Shown piece after piece: positions 62,964-64,000 of a DNA stretch of 64,000 nt. The stretch lies in contig NZ_PEGF01000003.1 in the NCBI RefSeq assembly GCF_002742635.1, positions 1-64,000 of the forward strand. The letters run 5' to 3'. The stretch is from Caulobacter sp. X (lineage in GTDB: Bacteria > Pseudomonadota > Alphaproteobacteria > Caulobacterales > Caulobacteraceae). The notes beneath the pieces were generated by a model that was given only the letters and a program-made list of their open reading frames with translations, did not search any database and was not told where the DNA came from. Position 1 is the first letter of the stretch. Every line of letters begins with the position of its first letter. Made by a program: the position numbers and the translations under genes.

Positions 62964-64000
62964 GCGCGCCCTGCCTGGCGATGGTGTTGGTAAAGCGCGT
63001 CGAGCGTGTCTGCGAACGTCGACGTCGGGATGTCTTTCAGGAAGAAGTTCGGCATCAGTTCGCAGACATCGTCGACAAAGCCGAGGAACCACTCGTCTCT
63101 CGGACGGGTCCAGGCCGCGTCGATCGTCGCGCGCCCGCCTGCAAAAAAGCCCGTCGCCTCGCCCCTCGCCTGGGCGGCGTCCCACGCCCCCGTTGCGGCG
63201 GGCTGACCGTTATTGGCCAGGTAGGCTCCGGCCTGGACGCCGACCGAGGCCAGCCAGGCCGCATGGGTGATGGCGGCGTCGCGGTGGGCGCTCGACGCCG
63301 AGACCGCGATCCCCGCGCCGCCGAGGATACCGGCGCGCTGGCCGACGCCGGCAAACACCGGCAAGTCGGCGTATTCGAGCAGCCGGGTGCGAAAGCCTTC
63401 CCGGGCGTAGTTGACATAGCCAAACAGGCACGGCGACTGGTCGAATTCAGCCTGATCCGACGACAGGATTTCGAGCACGTGGATCGGATTCCAGTCGACC
63501 GCCTCCGCCGGCCCAAGCCTGAACATCGCCTTCAGGACCGCCAGTCCCCGCTCGGTGACGCCACGCTCGATAAAGGCCGCGCCGTCCGAAGGCACAGGCG
63601 CGCCCAGGCTGGCGGCGAAGGTCAGCAGGGCGTCAAAGGCGTCGACCGGCTTCAGGGGCGTGACGGCGCGAAACCGCTTTGCGTCCTCGCCCAGCAGGTC
63701 GTCCCAGGTGCGGATCAACGGCGTCGGCGAACCCGCGCGGCGGGCGTACATCTGGCACGCCGCGTCGATGGCGTAGGCGTAGCGCTGGCCTTCCCAGACA
63801 TAGCTCTCGGCCGAAGCGCCGACCGTGGGCTCAAGCCGCGGCTCGGGGTCGGGCAAGGCGGTGACCGAGCCGTCACGGGCCAACTGGCCGACGTGTGGGT
63901 GGTCGATGACGATCAGGTCGAAGGTCTCGGCTAGGCGCGCGATGGGAACATCGGCGAAGGCCTGCAGCGAGCGCTTCTCCCAGGTGACCTTGACCCCGGT
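62960..64000 (-). CDS. ABC sugar-binding protein, family 1 (N-terminus outside the window)
   Basis: The frame stays open to the window edge, so at least 346 residues are present and the start lies beyond 64000. TGVKVTWEKRSLQAF at the edge, FDLIVIDHPHVGQLA, VWEGQRYAYAIDAACQMYARR and ERGVTERGLAVLKAMFRL are typical of extracellular solute-binding proteins of sugar ABC importers. The signal peptide is not visible. Its stop overlaps the SDR start (ATGA). Permease genes presumably lie further right or are elsewhere. Confidence 0.75.
   Translation of the reverse strand, partial: TGVKVTWEKRSLQAFADVPIARLAETFDLIVIDHPHVGQLARDGSVTALPDPEPRLEPTVGASAESYVWEGQRYAYAIDAACQMYARRAGSPTPLIRTWDDLLGEDAKRFRAVTPLKPVDAFDALLTFAASLGAPVPSDGAAFIERGVTERGLAVLKAMFRLGPAEAVDWNPIHVLEILSSDQAEFDQSPCLFGYVNYAREGFRTRLLEYADLPVFAGVGQRAGILGGAGIAVSASSAHRDAAITHAAWLASVGVQAGAYLANNGQPAATGAWDAAQARGEATGFFAGGRATIDAAWTRPRDEWFLGFVDDVCELMPNFFLKDIPTSTFADTLDALYQHHRQAGRA

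Overview
The window looks like chromosome of a GC-rich alphaproteobacterium, most likely of the Caulobacter family. The evidence is the codon bias, the style of the TonB-dependent receptor, the linked tryptophan-halogenase-like and SapC genes, and the style of DnaB. No tRNA or rRNA gene and no CRISPR array was seen. The first half is a patchwork accessory island and the second half is a large red-algal polysaccharide (agar) utilisation locus.

1-7900: the end of an IS110 transposase, several small orphan genes, a winged-helix regulator, a RES/Xre toxin-antitoxin pair, orphan membrane and soluble proteins, a tyrosine recombinase and a CoiA-like zinc protein. 7900-15366: a Tn3-family mercury-resistance transposon with 57-bp terminal inverted repeats. 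It carries tnpA, tnpR with a res region, merR and merC-merT-merP-merA, plus a 170-bp MITE-like element over the tnpA stop codon. 15391-23693: a minus-strand cassette of a clavaminate-synthase-like dioxygenase and two different HExxH proteins, facing an HTH regulator; then a small membrane protein, a HEPN-motif protein and a membrane-anchored partner. 23734-28165: a dnaB helicase gene behind DnaA boxes, a small zinc-finger-like protein, a decayed gene, and a remarkable 630-aa SIR2-HTH-HAD fusion that is the best candidate for an undescribed (possibly anti-phage) system. 28165-32960 is broken up by IS remnants (ISNCY-like, IS21-like, IS3-like) and by gcdH and lysR fragments, around an intact GH86 gene.

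29276-64000: agar utilisation. GH86 and GH50 enzymes cut agarose outside the inner membrane, and a TonB receptor imports oligomers. AldA-type dehydrogenase (36726), an enolase-superfamily cycloisomerase (57874), a Zn dehydrogenase (59012) and a KduD-like reductase (60028) match the known 3,6-anhydro-L-galactose route to 2-keto-3-deoxy-gluconate. Aldose epimerase, lactonase, a DgoD-like dehydratase, dgoK (frameshifted) and dgoA match the De Ley-Doudoroff route for D-galactose. A second operon (SDR, FAH-family hydrolase, divergent enolase, APH-type kinase) under a LacI regulator looks like another sugar-acid branch. Six copies of ATTGTC(G/A)AC-type sites lie in the promoter regions of this locus and probably form the regulon of the GntR/FCD protein at 51074-51682. 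A tight cluster of frameshifts around 38100-38625 in otherwise well preserved genes looks like sequence error or very recent damage.
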